Positions 8,108 to 17,440 are shown, counted from the stretch's first letter. The stretch: DNA of 64,000 bases from Amycolatopsis alba DSM 44262 (GCF_000384215.1 NZ_KB913032.1:3799665-3863664), one strand, 5' to 3'. The notes: generated from the letters alone by a model not told the origin. Made by a program: numbers and translations.

Positions 8108-8851
8108 TTACGACAGGAGCGGTAACAGCAGGCGGCGCTGGTCCTCCGGCACGTATTCCGCGTAGTTGTCGTACAGCGCCTGTTTCGCCAGCCGCGACGC
8201 GCGCTCGCCGTCCGAATCCCGGATCGCTTCCAGCACCTCTTCGTGATGGACGAGCCAGTTGCGCATCAACGCGGTCCGGTCGTCGGCGTGCTCCAATTTG
8301 TCCTCGATGAGTTCCAGTACGACGCCGCGCACGACCTCGCCGCTGGTCACCAGCAGCGGATTTCCCGTCGCGCGGGCGATGGCCTCGTGGAACGCGACGT
8401 CCGCGTGGGAGAACTCGGCGAAACCCTTCGCGACGCCCGCGCGCATCGCCGCCAGAGCCGCGTCCAGTTCGGCGAGATGGTCTTCGGTCCTGAGCTGCGC
8501 GGCGAGCAGATGTGCGGAACCGTCGAGCACCATGCGGAACTGCAGGAGTTCGGACAGGCCGAGGTTCTCGGCCCGCGCCAGCCGCTGCATGGACCGGTGC
8601 AACGCGGCGGGCGAGGCGGCCAGGACCTCGGGGCCGCGCGGGTCGCCTGGCCGCGAGCGGATCATTTCCGCCGCCTGCAGTACCCGCAACGCCTCGCGCA
8701 CGGTCGAGCGGCCGACGTCGAACTGCACCATCAGCTCGCGTTCGCTCGGCAGCCGGTCGCCGGGTTTGATCCGGCCGCTGAACACGGCTTCCTCGATCTG
8801 TTCGACGACGCGCTGGTACGCGCGGACAGGGGCGACCGGCTCGAATTCCAT
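8108..8851 (-). CDS. FadR/GntR-family transcriptional regulator
   Basis: 247 residues. The N-terminal winged HTH reads L-P-S-E-R-E-L-M-V-Q-F-D-V-G-R-S-T-V-R-E (~38-57), followed by an all-helical FCD effector domain with the metal-site pattern H-A-D-V-A-F-H-E-A-I-A-R-A-T-G-N and W-L-V-H-H-E-E. FCD regulators usually repress and are released by carboxylate-type ligands. The gene diverges from an eight-gene uptake and catabolic operon, and the 60-base gap contains a perfect TGGTC-N-GACCA palindrome (8878-8892). It most likely controls both directions. Confidence 0.92.
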   Translation of the reverse strand: MEFEPVAPVRAYQRVVEQIEEAVFSGRIKPGDRLPSERELMVQFDVGRSTVREALRVLQAAEMIRSRPGDPRGPEVLAASPAALHRSMQRLARAENLGLSELLQFRMVLDGSAHLLAAQLRTEDHLAELDAALAAMRAGVAKGFAEFSHADVAFHEAIARATGNPLLVTSGEVVRGVVLELIEDKLEHADDRTALMRNWLVHHEEVLEAIRDSDGERASRLAKQALYDNYAEYVPEDQRRLLLPLLS

Positions 8852-8877
8852 CTTGACCCTGCCGTCCCGTCTGGTTT

Positions 8878-8892
8878 ACTGGTCAGACCAGT
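8878..8892. promoter_or_regulatory. Operator-like palindrome for the FadR-type regulator
   Basis: ACTGGTC-A-GACCAGT is a perfect 7+1+7 palindrome midway between the divergent regulator (start 8851) and transporter operon (start 8912). The TGGT...ACCA layout matches known FadR/GntR operators. A looser half (CTGGTTTACTGG; TACCGGTCAGG) lies on either side. The binding assignment is inferred from position and family. Confidence 0.75.
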
Positions 8893-8911
8893 CTACCGGT
8901 CAGGGGGCAGG

Positions 8912-10402
8912 ATGAAAGCCCGGATCCACGCGGCGGCCCTCGTGTTGCTGCTGGTGACGTCCGCCTGCTCCGCCGGGTCGAGTGCCACGGTCGCCAAGGA
9001 TCCCGGCACGCTCGCCATCGGGTACACCGCCGAACCCGCGAACTTCGACTTCACCCGCACCGACGGCGCCGCCATCCCGCAGGCCTTGCTCTACAACGTC
9101 TACGAGGGCCTGGTGAAACTCGACGCGGACGCGAAGATCGTGCCGCTGCTGGCCGAATCCTGGACCGTTTCCCCGGACGGCAAGACCTACGACTTCAAGC
9201 TCCGCAAGAACGCGAAGTTCGGCAACGGCGCGCCGTTCACCGCCGAGGACGTCAAGTTCTCGCTGATGCGGGTCAAAACCGACTGGACGGTGTCGATCAA
9301 GTCCACAATGGACGTTGTCGACCGGGTCGACGTCGTCGCGCCGGACCACGCGCGGGTCGTGCTCACGAAACCGAGCAACGGCTGGCTGTTCAGCCTCACC
9401 AGCAGGCTCGGCGCGATGTTCAGCCCTGCCGGCGTCGCGGATCTGGCGAACAAACCGGTCGGCACCGGACCGTACACGGTGTCCTCCCGCCGGCGCGGCG
9501 ATTCCATCGTGCTCAAAAGGAATCCCGACTACTGGGGCACAAAACCGGCGTACTCGACCGTCGTCCTCAAGTACATCAAGGATCCGACGGCGCTCAACAA
9601 CGCCTTGCTCAGCAACGGGATCGACGTCATCTCTGCGATCACCGTGCCGGATTCGATCCCGCAGTTCCAGAGCGACGACCGGTTCACCGTCGTCGAAGGC
9701 ACGACGAACAGCGAGGTCACGCTCGCGTTCAACAACACCCGCCCGCCGCTGAACGACGTGCGCGTGCGGCGTGCGCTGTCGTACGCGATCGACCGGAAGG
9801 CCTTGCTGGACACGGCCTGGGCGGGGCGCGGCACGCTCATCGGCAGCATGGTCCCGCCGACGGATCCTTGGTACGAAGACCTCTCGAACGCGTACTCGTT
9901 CGATCCCGCGAAGGCGAAAGCGCTGCTCGCGGAAGCAGGGCAGCCGAATCCCTCGCTGCGGCTGCGTATCCCGAACCTGCCGTACGCCGTCTCGGCCGCG
10001 CAGGTGGTGGCGTCGCAGCTGGCCGACGTCGGGGTGACCGTGACGATCGAGCCGCTGGACTTCCCGGCGGTGTGGCTCAAACAGGTCTTCACCGATCACG
10101 ACTACGACCTCTCGATCATCCAGCACGTCGAGGCGCGCGACATCGTCACCTTCGGTAAGCCGAAGTACTACTGGGGTTACGACGGCAAGGACGTCCAGCA
10201 GGAGCTGGCGAAGGCCGACGCCGGGACACCCCAGGAGCAGATCGACGCGATGCGCCAGGTCGCGCGGCGGCTGTCCGAGGACGCGGCCGCGGACTGGCTT
10301 TTCCTGTTCCCCAATGTGATCGTGGCGAAGAACAAGGTGACCGGGTTCGTCCGCAACCAGGTCAGCGAGTCCTTCGATCTCACGGGATTGGCGCCGCGAT
10401 GA
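8912..10402 (+). CDS. ABC transporter substrate-binding lipoprotein, peptide/nickel family
   Basis: 496 residues from ATG 8912, preceded by CAGGGGGCAGG. Signal peptide M-K-A-R-I-H-A-A-A-L-V-L-L-L-V with a lipobox-like T-S-A-C (Cys19). The SBP family 5 signature is visible from L-A-I-G-Y-T-A-E-P-A-N-F-D and L-L-Y-N-V-Y-E-G-L-V-K, through L-A-E-S-W-T-V-S-P-D-G-K-T-Y-D-F, to D-V-R-V-R-R-A-L-S-Y-A-I-D-R. It captures the ligand outside the membrane for the importer encoded next. First gene of the operon; its stop overlaps the next start by 4 bases. The ligand is unknown. The downstream amidase and aldehyde dehydrogenase suggest an amide-containing compound. Confidence 0.93.
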   Translation: MKARIHAAALVLLLVTSACSAGSSATVAKDPGTLAIGYTAEPANFDFTRTDGAAIPQALLYNVYEGLVKLDADAKIVPLLAESWTVSPDGKTYDFKLRKNAKFGNGAPFTAEDVKFSLMRVKTDWTVSIKSTMDVVDRVDVVAPDHARVVLTKPSNGWLFSLTSRLGAMFSPAGVADLANKPVGTGPYTVSSRRRGDSIVLKRNPDYWGTKPAYSTVVLKYIKDPTALNNALLSNGIDVISAITVPDSIPQFQSDDRFTVVEGTTNSEVTLAFNNTRPPLNDVRVRRALSYAIDRKALLDTAWAGRGTLIGSMVPPTDPWYEDLSNAYSFDPAKAKALLAEAGQPNPSLRLRIPNLPYAVSAAQVVASQLADVGVTVTIEPLDFPAVWLKQVFTDHDYDLSIIQHVEARDIVTFGKPKYYWGYDGKDVQQELAKADAGTPQEQIDAMRQVARRLSEDAAADWLFLFPNVIVAKNKVTGFVRNQVSESFDLTGLAPR

Positions 10403-11343
10403 CGGTCAAGATCGTGCGACGGGTGGCGATCCTGGTGGCCAGTGTGCTGGTCGCGTCCATCGTGGTGTTCCTGTTCATGGCCGTGCTGCCGGGCGATCCG
10501 GCGCAGGTCGCGCTCGGCGTCAACGCGACACCGGAGCTGGTCGCGAAGACCCGCGCCGAATTCGGTATCGACAGGCCGCTGGTCACGCAGTACTTCGACT
10601 GGATCGGTGGTGTCCTGCACGGCGACTTCGGCCGCTCGTACGTCACCCGCGAGGAGATCGGGCCCGCGCTGACCGACCGGCTCGGCGTGACGTTGTGGCT
10701 GGTCGGGGCCGGGATGCTGGTGGCGCTGCTGATCGCCGTCCCGGCCGGGACGTTCGCCGCGGTGCGGCGCCGGAAGGCCGACGGCACCGCGGTTTCCGGG
10801 CTGTCGCAGATCGGCGTCGCCATCCCCGCGTTTCTCGCCGGCATCATCCTGGTGCAGATCTTCGCGGTGCAGCTGCGCTGGCTGCCCTCCGGTGGCTGGA
10901 CGCCGCCGGTGCAGGACCCCGGCGAATTCCTGCGCGGCCTCGTCCTGCCGGCTTTGTCACTGGGGCTCGTCCAGGGCGCGGTGCTCACCCGCTACGTGCG
11001 GTCCGCGGTGCTCGACACACTCGGGCAGGACTACCTGCGCACGGCCCGGTCCAAGGGGCTCCGGCCGTTCCGAGCGCTCTTCCGCCACGGGCTGCGCAAC
11101 GCCGCCGTCCCGGTGGTGACGGTGCTCGGCCTGCAACTGGCGACGCTGCTGATCGGCGCCGTGGTCGTCGAGCGCGTGTTCGTGCTGCCGGGGCTCGGCA
11201 GCATGCTGCTCGACTCGGTGGCGTCGCGGGATCTGTTGTCCGTGCAGGGGATCGTGCTGGTCTTGGTGGTCGGCGTGCTGCTGGTGAACTTCGTGGTCGA
11301 CGTCCTCTACACGGTGCTCGACCCGAGATTGCGGGGTTCCTGA
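10399..11343 (+). CDS. ABC transporter permease, DppB type
   Basis: 314 residues, about six membrane segments. N-terminal membrane helix V-A-I-L-V-A-S-V-L-V-A-S-I-V-V-F, then the typical L-P-G-D-P-A periplasmic motif and the G-D-F-G-R-S-Y segment of DppB/OppB. The EAA-like coupling loop is R-T-A-R-S-K-G-L, followed by H-G-L-R-N-A. Its ATG overlaps the substrate-binding gene by 4 bases and its TGA overlaps the next ATG (TGATG), so translation is coupled. Confidence 0.93.
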   Translation: MTVKIVRRVAILVASVLVASIVVFLFMAVLPGDPAQVALGVNATPELVAKTRAEFGIDRPLVTQYFDWIGGVLHGDFGRSYVTREEIGPALTDRLGVTLWLVGAGMLVALLIAVPAGTFAAVRRRKADGTAVSGLSQIGVAIPAFLAGIILVQIFAVQLRWLPSGGWTPPVQDPGEFLRGLVLPALSLGLVQGAVLTRYVRSAVLDTLGQDYLRTARSKGLRPFRALFRHGLRNAAVPVVTVLGLQLATLLIGAVVVERVFVLPGLGSMLLDSVASRDLLSVQGIVLVLVVGVLLVNFVVDVLYTVLDPRLRGS

Positions 11344-12155
11344 TGCGTAACCGCAGTCTCGTCATCGGCGGTGTGCTGGTCGCGCTGATCGTGCTCGCCG
11401 CGGTGCTTTCGTTCGTGTGGACGCCGTTCGACCCGGTCCGTGTCGACGCGCCCAACCGGCTGCACGAGTTCAGCGGCTCGAACCTGCTCGGCACCGACAG
11501 CTTCGGCCGTGACGTGCTCAGTCAGCTCATGGTCGGCGCGCGGACGACGCTGTACGTCGGCGTGGTCGCGGTCGGGATCGCCGCGCTGATCGGGACGCCG
11601 CTGGGCATCCTCGCCGGGATGTCGTCGCGGTGGCTCGGCGAATTCGTCATGCGGGTCAACGACCTGGTGCTCGCGTTCCCCGCGCTGCTGCTGGCGATCA
11701 TGTTCGGCGCGGTGTTCGGGGCCGACACGCTGACCGCGATGGTGGCGATCGGCATCGCGACCATCCCGTCCTTCGCGCGGATCGCGCGTTCGGGAACGTT
11801 GCAGGTGATGAGCAGCGAGTTCGTGCTGGCCGCGCGGTCGGCAGGTCGTTCGCGGCCGAACATCGCGGCGCGGCACGTGCTGCCGAACATCTCCGGGCTG
11901 CTGATCGTCCAGGCGTCCGTCTCGTTCGCGATCGCCGTGCTCGCGGAAGCGGCGTTGTCGTTCCTCGGCTTCGGCACGCGGCCGCCGACGCCGTCTTGGG
12001 GCCGGATGCTGCAGGAATCCCAGGTGTTCCTGACCCTGCACCCGCGGCTCGCGCTCGTACCCGGCGTCGCGATCGCCATCGCCGTCCTCGGGTTCAACCT
12101 GCTCGGTGACGGCCTGCGCGATCGTCTCGACCCGCGATTGGCGGCGCGGCTATGA
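11343..12155 (+). CDS. ABC transporter permease, DppC type
   Basis: 270 residues from the ATG within TGATG at 11343. The family hallmark H-E-F-S-G-S-N-L-L-G-T-D-S-F-G-R-D-V-L-S follows the first membrane helix. The coupling loop is L-A-A-R-S-A-G-R-S-R-P, then H-V-L-P-N. It forms the membrane channel with the DppB-type permease. It overlaps the following ATPase gene by 4 bases. Confidence 0.93.
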   Translation: MRNRSLVIGGVLVALIVLAAVLSFVWTPFDPVRVDAPNRLHEFSGSNLLGTDSFGRDVLSQLMVGARTTLYVGVVAVGIAALIGTPLGILAGMSSRWLGEFVMRVNDLVLAFPALLLAIMFGAVFGADTLTAMVAIGIATIPSFARIARSGTLQVMSSEFVLAARSAGRSRPNIAARHVLPNISGLLIVQASVSFAIAVLAEAALSFLGFGTRPPTPSWGRMLQESQVFLTLHPRLALVPGVAIAIAVLGFNLLGDGLRDRLDPRLAARL

Positions 12156-12898
12156 CCCTCGAAGTCCACGGTCTCGGGATCGACGGCCTGGTGCGCGACG
12201 TCTCGTTCGACGTCGCGCGAGGTGAGCGCGTCGGACTGATCGGCGAGTCCGGTTCCGGCAAATCGCTGACGGCGCTGTCGATCATGGGGCTGCTGCCCGA
12301 GGAGCTCGCCGCGTCCGGCTCGGTGAAACTCGACGGCCGCGAGCTGCTCGGCGCGCCGGAGAAGGAACTGTCGCGGTTGCGCGGCAACGACCTGTCGATG
12401 GTGTTCCAGGAGCCGATGACCGCGCTGAACCCGGCGATGCGGGTCGGCGCGCAGGTGGCCGAACCGATGCGGATCCACCGCAACGGCGGGAAACACCGCG
12501 CCGCGGCCGAGGCGCTGCTGAATTCCGTCGGGCTACCCGGCACCTTCCGCGCGTATCCGCATCAGCTGTCCGGCGGGCAGCGGCAGCGCGTCGTCCTCGC
12601 GATCGCGCTGGCCAACGACCCCAAGCTGCTGATCTGCGACGAACCGACGACCGCTTTGGACGTCACCGTGCAGGCGCAGATCCTGGAACTGATCCTCGAC
12701 GGGGTTCGTGAGCGGGAGAGCGCGCTGCTGTTCATCACGCACGACCTCGCCGTGGTCGCGTCGGTGTGCGAGCGCGTGCTGGTGATGCTGGACGGCGAGA
12801 TCGTCGAATCCGGAACCACGCGGGAAGTTCTCACCGCGCCGCAGCACGAGTACACGAAGAAGCTGCTGGCCGCTTCGGATCTGGAGGCGAGCCGATGA
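12152..12898 (+). CDS. ABC transporter ATP-binding protein, DppD/NikD type
   Basis: 248 residues with Walker A G-E-S-G-S-G-K-S, Q-loop V-F-Q-E-P-M, signature L-S-G-G-Q-R-Q-R and Walker B L-L-I-C-D-E-P. It lacks the ~70-residue C-terminal oligopeptide-type extension of DppD/OppD and is closer in size to NikD. It pairs with the ATPase encoded next to energise import. Start overlaps the DppC gene and stop overlaps the next gene by 4 bases each. Confidence 0.92.
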   Translation: MTLEVHGLGIDGLVRDVSFDVARGERVGLIGESGSGKSLTALSIMGLLPEELAASGSVKLDGRELLGAPEKELSRLRGNDLSMVFQEPMTALNPAMRVGAQVAEPMRIHRNGGKHRAAAEALLNSVGLPGTFRAYPHQLSGGQRQRVVLAIALANDPKLLICDEPTTALDVTVQAQILELILDGVRERESALLFITHDLAVVASVCERVLVMLDGEIVESGTTREVLTAPQHEYTKKLLAASDLEASR

Positions 12899-13665
12899 TG
12901 ATCTCGGTGCGGGACCTCGAACGCCGCTACACCCGCCGCGATGTGCACGCCCTGCGCGGCGTTTCGTTCGACGTCGAGGCTGGTCAGCGCTTCGGGATCG
13001 TCGGCGAGTCGGGTTCGGGAAAGTCCACTTTGGTCAGACTGCTGGCCGCGCTGGACAAGCCGACGGCGGGCAGCGTCTCGTTCCAGGGCAAGCGCGTCGA
13101 CACTTTGCCGGAGCGGAAACTCGGCTTCCTGCGGTCGGAACTCCAGATCGTCTTCCAGGATCCGATGGGCTCGCTCGATCCGCGGATGCGGGTGCGCGAC
13201 ATCATCTCCGAGCCCTTGGGACGCCGGGATCCCATACGGGTTTCGGAGCTGCTAAAAGCCGTCGGCCTGCCTTCGGATGCCGCGGGGCGGTATCCGCACC
13301 AGTTCTCCGGCGGGCAGCGGCAACGGATTTCGATCGCGCGGGCGCTCGCGCCGAATCCGAGCGTCCTCATCGCGGACGAACCGGTGAGCGCGCTCGACGT
13401 CTCGGTGCGCAAGCAGATCCTCGATCTGCTCACGTCGCTGGTCGAGCTGTACTCGCTGACGCTGATCTTCGTCTCGCACGACCTCGGCGTGGTGCGGCAC
13501 GTCTGCGACCGGGTCGCGGTGATGCGGCGCGGGGAGATCGTCGAACTGGGCGACGTCGACCAGGTCTACGACGCGCCGGAGCACGAGTACACCAGGGAGC
13601 TGCTGGCGGCCGCACCGAATCTGCGGGCCGAGCTGGCACGGTTGAGGGGAGGGGACGATGGCTGA
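12895..13665 (+). CDS. ABC transporter ATP-binding protein, DppF/NikE type
   Basis: 256 residues from the first of two adjacent ATG codons (12895 and 12898). Walker A G-E-S-G-S-G-K-S, Q-loop V-F-Q-D-P-M-G-S-L-D-P, signature F-S-G-G-Q-R-Q-R, Walker B V-L-I-A-D-E-P-V-S-A-L-D. Like its partner it is the short version without a long C-terminal extension. It overlaps the aldehyde dehydrogenase gene by 8 bases. Confidence 0.92.
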   Translation: MMISVRDLERRYTRRDVHALRGVSFDVEAGQRFGIVGESGSGKSTLVRLLAALDKPTAGSVSFQGKRVDTLPERKLGFLRSELQIVFQDPMGSLDPRMRVRDIISEPLGRRDPIRVSELLKAVGLPSDAAGRYPHQFSGGQRQRISIARALAPNPSVLIADEPVSALDVSVRKQILDLLTSLVELYSLTLIFVSHDLGVVRHVCDRVAVMRRGEIVELGDVDQVYDAPEHEYTRELLAAAPNLRAELARLRGGDDG

Positions 13666-15079
13666 CTATCCCGAGGGACTGCCGATCGGCGACGGGTGGG
13701 TGTCCACTGTGGACTCCGCGCCGGTGACTTTCCCCTACGACGGTAGCGAGATCGGCCGGGCGCCGGTCGGGACCCCGGAGCTGGCCACGCGGGCGATCGA
13801 CGAGGCCGTCGCGGTGTTGAAGCAGGTCGCGGCCCTGCCGTCGCGTGTTCGCCGCTCGCTTCTGAACGACGTCGCCGCCGCGCTGGAAGCGCGCCGCTCC
13901 GAATTCGAGCAGCTTCTGATCCTCGAAACCGGAAAGCCGCTGGTCGACTGCCGGGTCGAGGTCGCGCGCACGATCGTCACCTGGCAGGCCGCCGCCGAAG
14001 AGGTCTCGCGGCTGCACGGCGAGACCGTTCCGCTGGACCTGCTGCCCTCCGGTGACGGGCTGGTCGGATTCTGGAAACGCAAGCCGATCGGCGTCGTCGT
14101 CGGCATCGCCGGGTTCAACTATCCGCTGCTGCTGGCGTCGCACAAGATCGCACCCGCCATCGCGGCAGGCTGTCCGGTGGTGGTCAAGCCCGCGCCGCAG
14201 ACGCCGCTGGCGACGTTGTGGCTGGTGCACTTGATCCGCGAGCTGACCGACGTGCCCGCGATGGTCCAGCTGGTCACCGGGGACGCGACGGTCGGCTCCG
14301 CGCTGGTCACGGACCGGCGCGTCGGCGCGGTGTCGTTCACCGGATCCGCGCTGGTCGGGCACCGGATCGCCCGCGACGCCGCGCCTACGAAGACGTTGCT
14401 GGAGCTGGGGTCCAACGCCGCCTTGGTGGTCGCGGAGGACGCGGACCTCGACGCGGCCGCGGACGCCGTCCTGCGCGGCGGGTTCTACGCGTCCGGGCAG
14501 GCCTGCATTTCGGTGCAGCGCGTCCTGGTCGTCGAGGCCGTCGCCGAGGAGTTCACCGAACGGGTGCTGGCGCGGCTCGGCGAAGTCGTCGTCGGTGATC
14601 CGCGTGACGAGAAGACACGGGTTTCCGCGCTGATCGACGCGGCGTCGACCAAGCGCGTCGAGGAGTGGGTCGGCAAAGCGACTTCGGCCGGTGCGCGGCT
14701 GGTCGGCGGCGGCGTCGACGGCACCGTGTGGCGGCCCGCCGTGCTGCTCGCCGTGCCTGACGGCCTCGAATGCTGGGACGAGGAGATCTTCGGCCCGGTC
14801 GTCTGCGTCCGCCGAGTGGCGGGAGTGGACGAAGCTTTCGACGCGGTCAACGCGTCGCGCTACGGCCTGCACGCTTCGGTGTTCAGCACGTCCTTGAAGA
14901 CCGCGTTCCGCGCGCTCGACGAGCTCGACGTCGGCGGCGTGGTGGTCAACGAGGTGCCCGGTTTCCGGTCGGACACCATGCCGTACGGCGGGGTGAAGGA
15001 CTCCGGGATCGGGCGGGAAGGGCCGCGGTTCGCGGTCGAAGAACTGACCGTGACGAGGATGGCGGTGCTGCGACCGTGA
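13658..15079 (+). CDS. Aldehyde dehydrogenase family protein
   Basis: 473 residues, the usual family length. NAD(P)-dependent oxidation of an aldehyde to the acid in the cytosol. Seen: I-A-G-F-N-Y-P-L-L-L-A-S-H-K (cofactor/oxyanion Asn), V-V-V-K-P-A-P-Q-T-P, F-T-G-S at the Rossmann turn, general base Glu249 in L-L-E-L-G-S-N, and catalytic Cys283 in S-G-Q-A-C-I-S-V-Q-R. The specificity cannot be read from these motifs. Its place between importer and SDR/amidase genes suggests it oxidises an aldehyde derived from the imported compound. Coupled at both ends (8-base and 4-base overlaps). Confidence 0.93.
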   Translation: MADYPEGLPIGDGWVSTVDSAPVTFPYDGSEIGRAPVGTPELATRAIDEAVAVLKQVAALPSRVRRSLLNDVAAALEARRSEFEQLLILETGKPLVDCRVEVARTIVTWQAAAEEVSRLHGETVPLDLLPSGDGLVGFWKRKPIGVVVGIAGFNYPLLLASHKIAPAIAAGCPVVVKPAPQTPLATLWLVHLIRELTDVPAMVQLVTGDATVGSALVTDRRVGAVSFTGSALVGHRIARDAAPTKTLLELGSNAALVVAEDADLDAAADAVLRGGFYASGQACISVQRVLVVEAVAEEFTERVLARLGEVVVGDPRDEKTRVSALIDAASTKRVEEWVGKATSAGARLVGGGVDGTVWRPAVLLAVPDGLECWDEEIFGPVVCVRRVAGVDEAFDAVNASRYGLHASVFSTSLKTAFRALDELDVGGVVVNEVPGFRSDTMPYGGVKDSGIGREGPRFAVEELTVTRMAVLRP

Positions 15080-15834
15080 GTTACGAGAACCTGTTCCGGC
15101 TGGACGGCAAGCGGGCCGTCGTGCTCGGCGGCGGCAGCGGAATCGGCCGCGAATCGGCGAAAGCCCTGGTCGCTCATGGTGCCGAAGTGATCGTCGCGGA
15201 CCGCGACGTCGCCGCGGCCAAGGAAACCGGCGCCGGGGAGGCGTACGAGATCGACCTGCTCGAAGACGGCGCCGCCGCACGGGCCGCCGCCGAACTCGGC
15301 GAGGTCGACGTCGTGGTGCTGACCGCCGCGACCAACGTGCGCAAACGGCTGCTGGAGTACTCGCGCGCGGAATTCGACCGGGTGATCGCGCTGAACCTCG
15401 GCGCGACGTTCGAGGTCGTCCGCGCGTTCGGCGCCGGGATGGTCGAGCGGGGGCGGGGGAGCATCATCGGGTTCTCGTCGATCCGAGGCACCACCGTCGA
15501 ACCGGGACAAGGCCCGTACGCGGCGACGAAAGCCGGTCTGGTGCAGCTGTTCCGCACGGCCGCGGCGGAGTTCGGCCCGGCCGGGGTGCGGGTCAACGCG
15601 ATCGCGCCCGGCGTCGTCGAGACCCCGCTCACCGCGCAGATCAAAGCGAATCCGGACTGGTACGACGCCTACGCGACCAAGGGAGCGCTCGGCCGTTGGG
15701 CGCGTCCGGAGGAACTCGCGGGCGCCGTCGTCTACCTGGCCTCGGACGCGTCGTCGTTCGTGACCGGCTCCGTACTGGCGGTGGACGGCGGCTGGACCGC
15801 GGTCGACGGCCGCTTCGAACCGCCCGCGACCTAA
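15076..15834 (+). CDS. SDR family NAD(P)-dependent oxidoreductase
   Basis: 252 residues, classical SDR. Cofactor loop V-L-G-G-G-S-G-I-G-R (~16-25), acidic V-A-D-R-D after the second strand (favours NAD), active-site S-S-I-R-G-T and Y-A-A-T-K, and the C-terminal F-V-T-G-S-V-L-A-V-D-G-G-W. It converts an alcohol and a ketone or aldehyde; substrate unknown. GTG start overlaps the aldehyde dehydrogenase stop by 4 bases. The two dehydrogenases could act in sequence on the same substrate. Confidence 0.93.
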   Translation: MSYENLFRLDGKRAVVLGGGSGIGRESAKALVAHGAEVIVADRDVAAAKETGAGEAYEIDLLEDGAAARAAAELGEVDVVVLTAATNVRKRLLEYSRAEFDRVIALNLGATFEVVRAFGAGMVERGRGSIIGFSSIRGTTVEPGQGPYAATKAGLVQLFRTAAAEFGPAGVRVNAIAPGVVETPLTAQIKANPDWYDAYATKGALGRWARPEELAGAVVYLASDASSFVTGSVLAVDGGWTAVDGRFEPPAT

Positions 15835-15845
15835 GGAGGCCCGCT

Positions 15846-17228
15846 GTGCCGGAATTGCCTGATCTCACCGCTGGCGAACTGGTCGCGCAGTACCGCGCCG
15901 GGACACTGTCGCCGGTCGAGGTCACCGAAGCGGTCCTCGCCCGTGCCGAGGCCCGTGAACCCGAACTGCACGCGCTCTACGCGTACGACCCGAGCGGCGC
16001 GCGCGAAGACGCGAAGGCGTCCGAGACCCGCTGGCACGCTGGGGAACCGCTCGGCCCGATCGACGGCGTTCCCTTGACGCTGAAGGAGAACATCGCGACT
16101 CGAGGCACGCCGGTCCCGCTCGGCACAGCCGCTTCTTCGCTGGAACCAGCTTCGGTTGACGCGCCCGCTGCCGCTCGCGTGCGCGAATCCGGCGGTGTCC
16201 TGCTGGGCAAGACGACCATGCCGGACTACGGGATGCTGACGTCCGGGCTGTCGAGTTTCCACCCCGCGTCGCGGAATCCGTGGGACACCACGCGCACGCC
16301 CGGCGGCTCCAGCGCGGGTGCCGGTTCGGCGGCGGCCGCCGGCTACGGCCCGCTGCACGTCGGCACCGACATCGGCGGCTCGATCCGGCTGCCCGCCGGC
16401 TGGTGCGGACTGGTCGGGCTGAAGCCGAGTTTCGGCCGGGTGCCAGTGGATCCGCCGTTCCTCGGCCGCGTCGCCGGGCCGATGACGCGGACCGTGGCCG
16501 ACACCGCGCTGCTGATGAGCGTTCTGTCCGGTGCGGACGGTCGCGACCACCTTTCGCTGCCGCCATCGTCGATCGACTGGGCTTCGGTGTCCGGCGAGGT
16601 CAAAGGCCTGCGGATCGGGCTGCACCTCGACCCTGGCGTCGGGCTCCCGGTCTCGCCCGACATCCTCGCCGCGGTCACCGAAGCGGCCCGCGCCTTCGAA
16701 GCCGCGGGCGCCGTCGTCGAATCGGTGGATCCGTTCCTGCGCCGCGAAATGCTCGACGGACTCGACACCTTCTGGCGCGTCCGCGCCTGGTCGGACATGT
16801 CGGCCCTGCCCGAGGAACGCCGCGCGAAGGTCCTGCCTTACATCGCCGACTGGGCCGCCGGCGGCGCCGACGTCAGCGGCATCGATGCCTATCGCGGCTT
16901 CGCGCAGATCGACGCCATCGCCGTCGCGACCCTGCGCGAAACCGAACGTTTCGATGTCGTCCTCTCGCCGACCTGCCCGGTCTCGGCCCCACCCGCCGAC
17001 TGGCCCTCGCCGACCAACGACCCGCGCCGCCCGTTCGAGCACATCGCGTTCACCGTGCCGTACAACATGTCCGGCCAGCCCGCGGTCTCGATCAACTGCG
17101 GCTACACGAGCGACGACCAGCCCGTCGGCCTCCAAATCAGCGGCCGCCGCTTCGCCGACCTCGACGTCCTTCGCGTCGCTGCCGCCTACGAAACCCTTCG
17201 CCCCACACCCCGCCCCTGGCCGAACTAG
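15846..17228 (+). CDS. Amidase signature family enzyme
   Basis: 460 residues from GTG 15846, chosen for the strong AAGGAGG at 15834-15840. The amidase-signature catalytic triad is visible: Lys80 in P-L-T-L-K-E-N-I, the cis-Ser in T-P-G-G-S-S-A-G (~155), and nucleophile Ser179 in T-D-I-G-G-S-I-R-L-P-A. It hydrolyses a carboxamide to acid and ammonia or amine. Last gene of the operon; the convergent CoA-ester lyase gene is 212 bases away with a hairpin between. Confidence 0.93.
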   Translation: MPELPDLTAGELVAQYRAGTLSPVEVTEAVLARAEAREPELHALYAYDPSGAREDAKASETRWHAGEPLGPIDGVPLTLKENIATRGTPVPLGTAASSLEPASVDAPAAARVRESGGVLLGKTTMPDYGMLTSGLSSFHPASRNPWDTTRTPGGSSAGAGSAAAAGYGPLHVGTDIGGSIRLPAGWCGLVGLKPSFGRVPVDPPFLGRVAGPMTRTVADTALLMSVLSGADGRDHLSLPPSSIDWASVSGEVKGLRIGLHLDPGVGLPVSPDILAAVTEAARAFEAAGAVVESVDPFLRREMLDGLDTFWRVRAWSDMSALPEERRAKVLPYIADWAAGGADVSGIDAYRGFAQIDAIAVATLRETERFDVVLSPTCPVSAPPADWPSPTNDPRRPFEHIAFTVPYNMSGQPAVSINCGYTSDDQPVGLQISGRRFADLDVLRVAAAYETLRPTPRPWPN

Positions 17229-17288
17229 CCCCATTAACGCGTCAGCTCGGGCGACTTTGCCTTGCCGGTCGGCAACAGAAAAGATCAA

Positions 17289-17341
17289 AGCCCCGGTGAC
17301 ATGACCAGCAGGTCAGGGGCCATCCGGGGCTATTCGTCGAC
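17289..17341. terminator. Hairpin between convergent amidase and CoA-ester lyase genes
   Basis: AGCCCCGG (17289-17296) pairs with CCGGGGCT (17334-17341), with inner partial pairing TGACATGACC/GGTCA. The rest of the 212-base gap shows no convincing gene. Confidence 0.6.
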
Positions 17342-17440
17342 CAGCTTAGCCGAGGACCTCGCCGCGCTCATCTCTCCGCAGGTCGCCGCCTACATCGCGG
17401 CCAACAGCTCCTGTACCCGGCTGTTGGCCGCACGTCCTCG

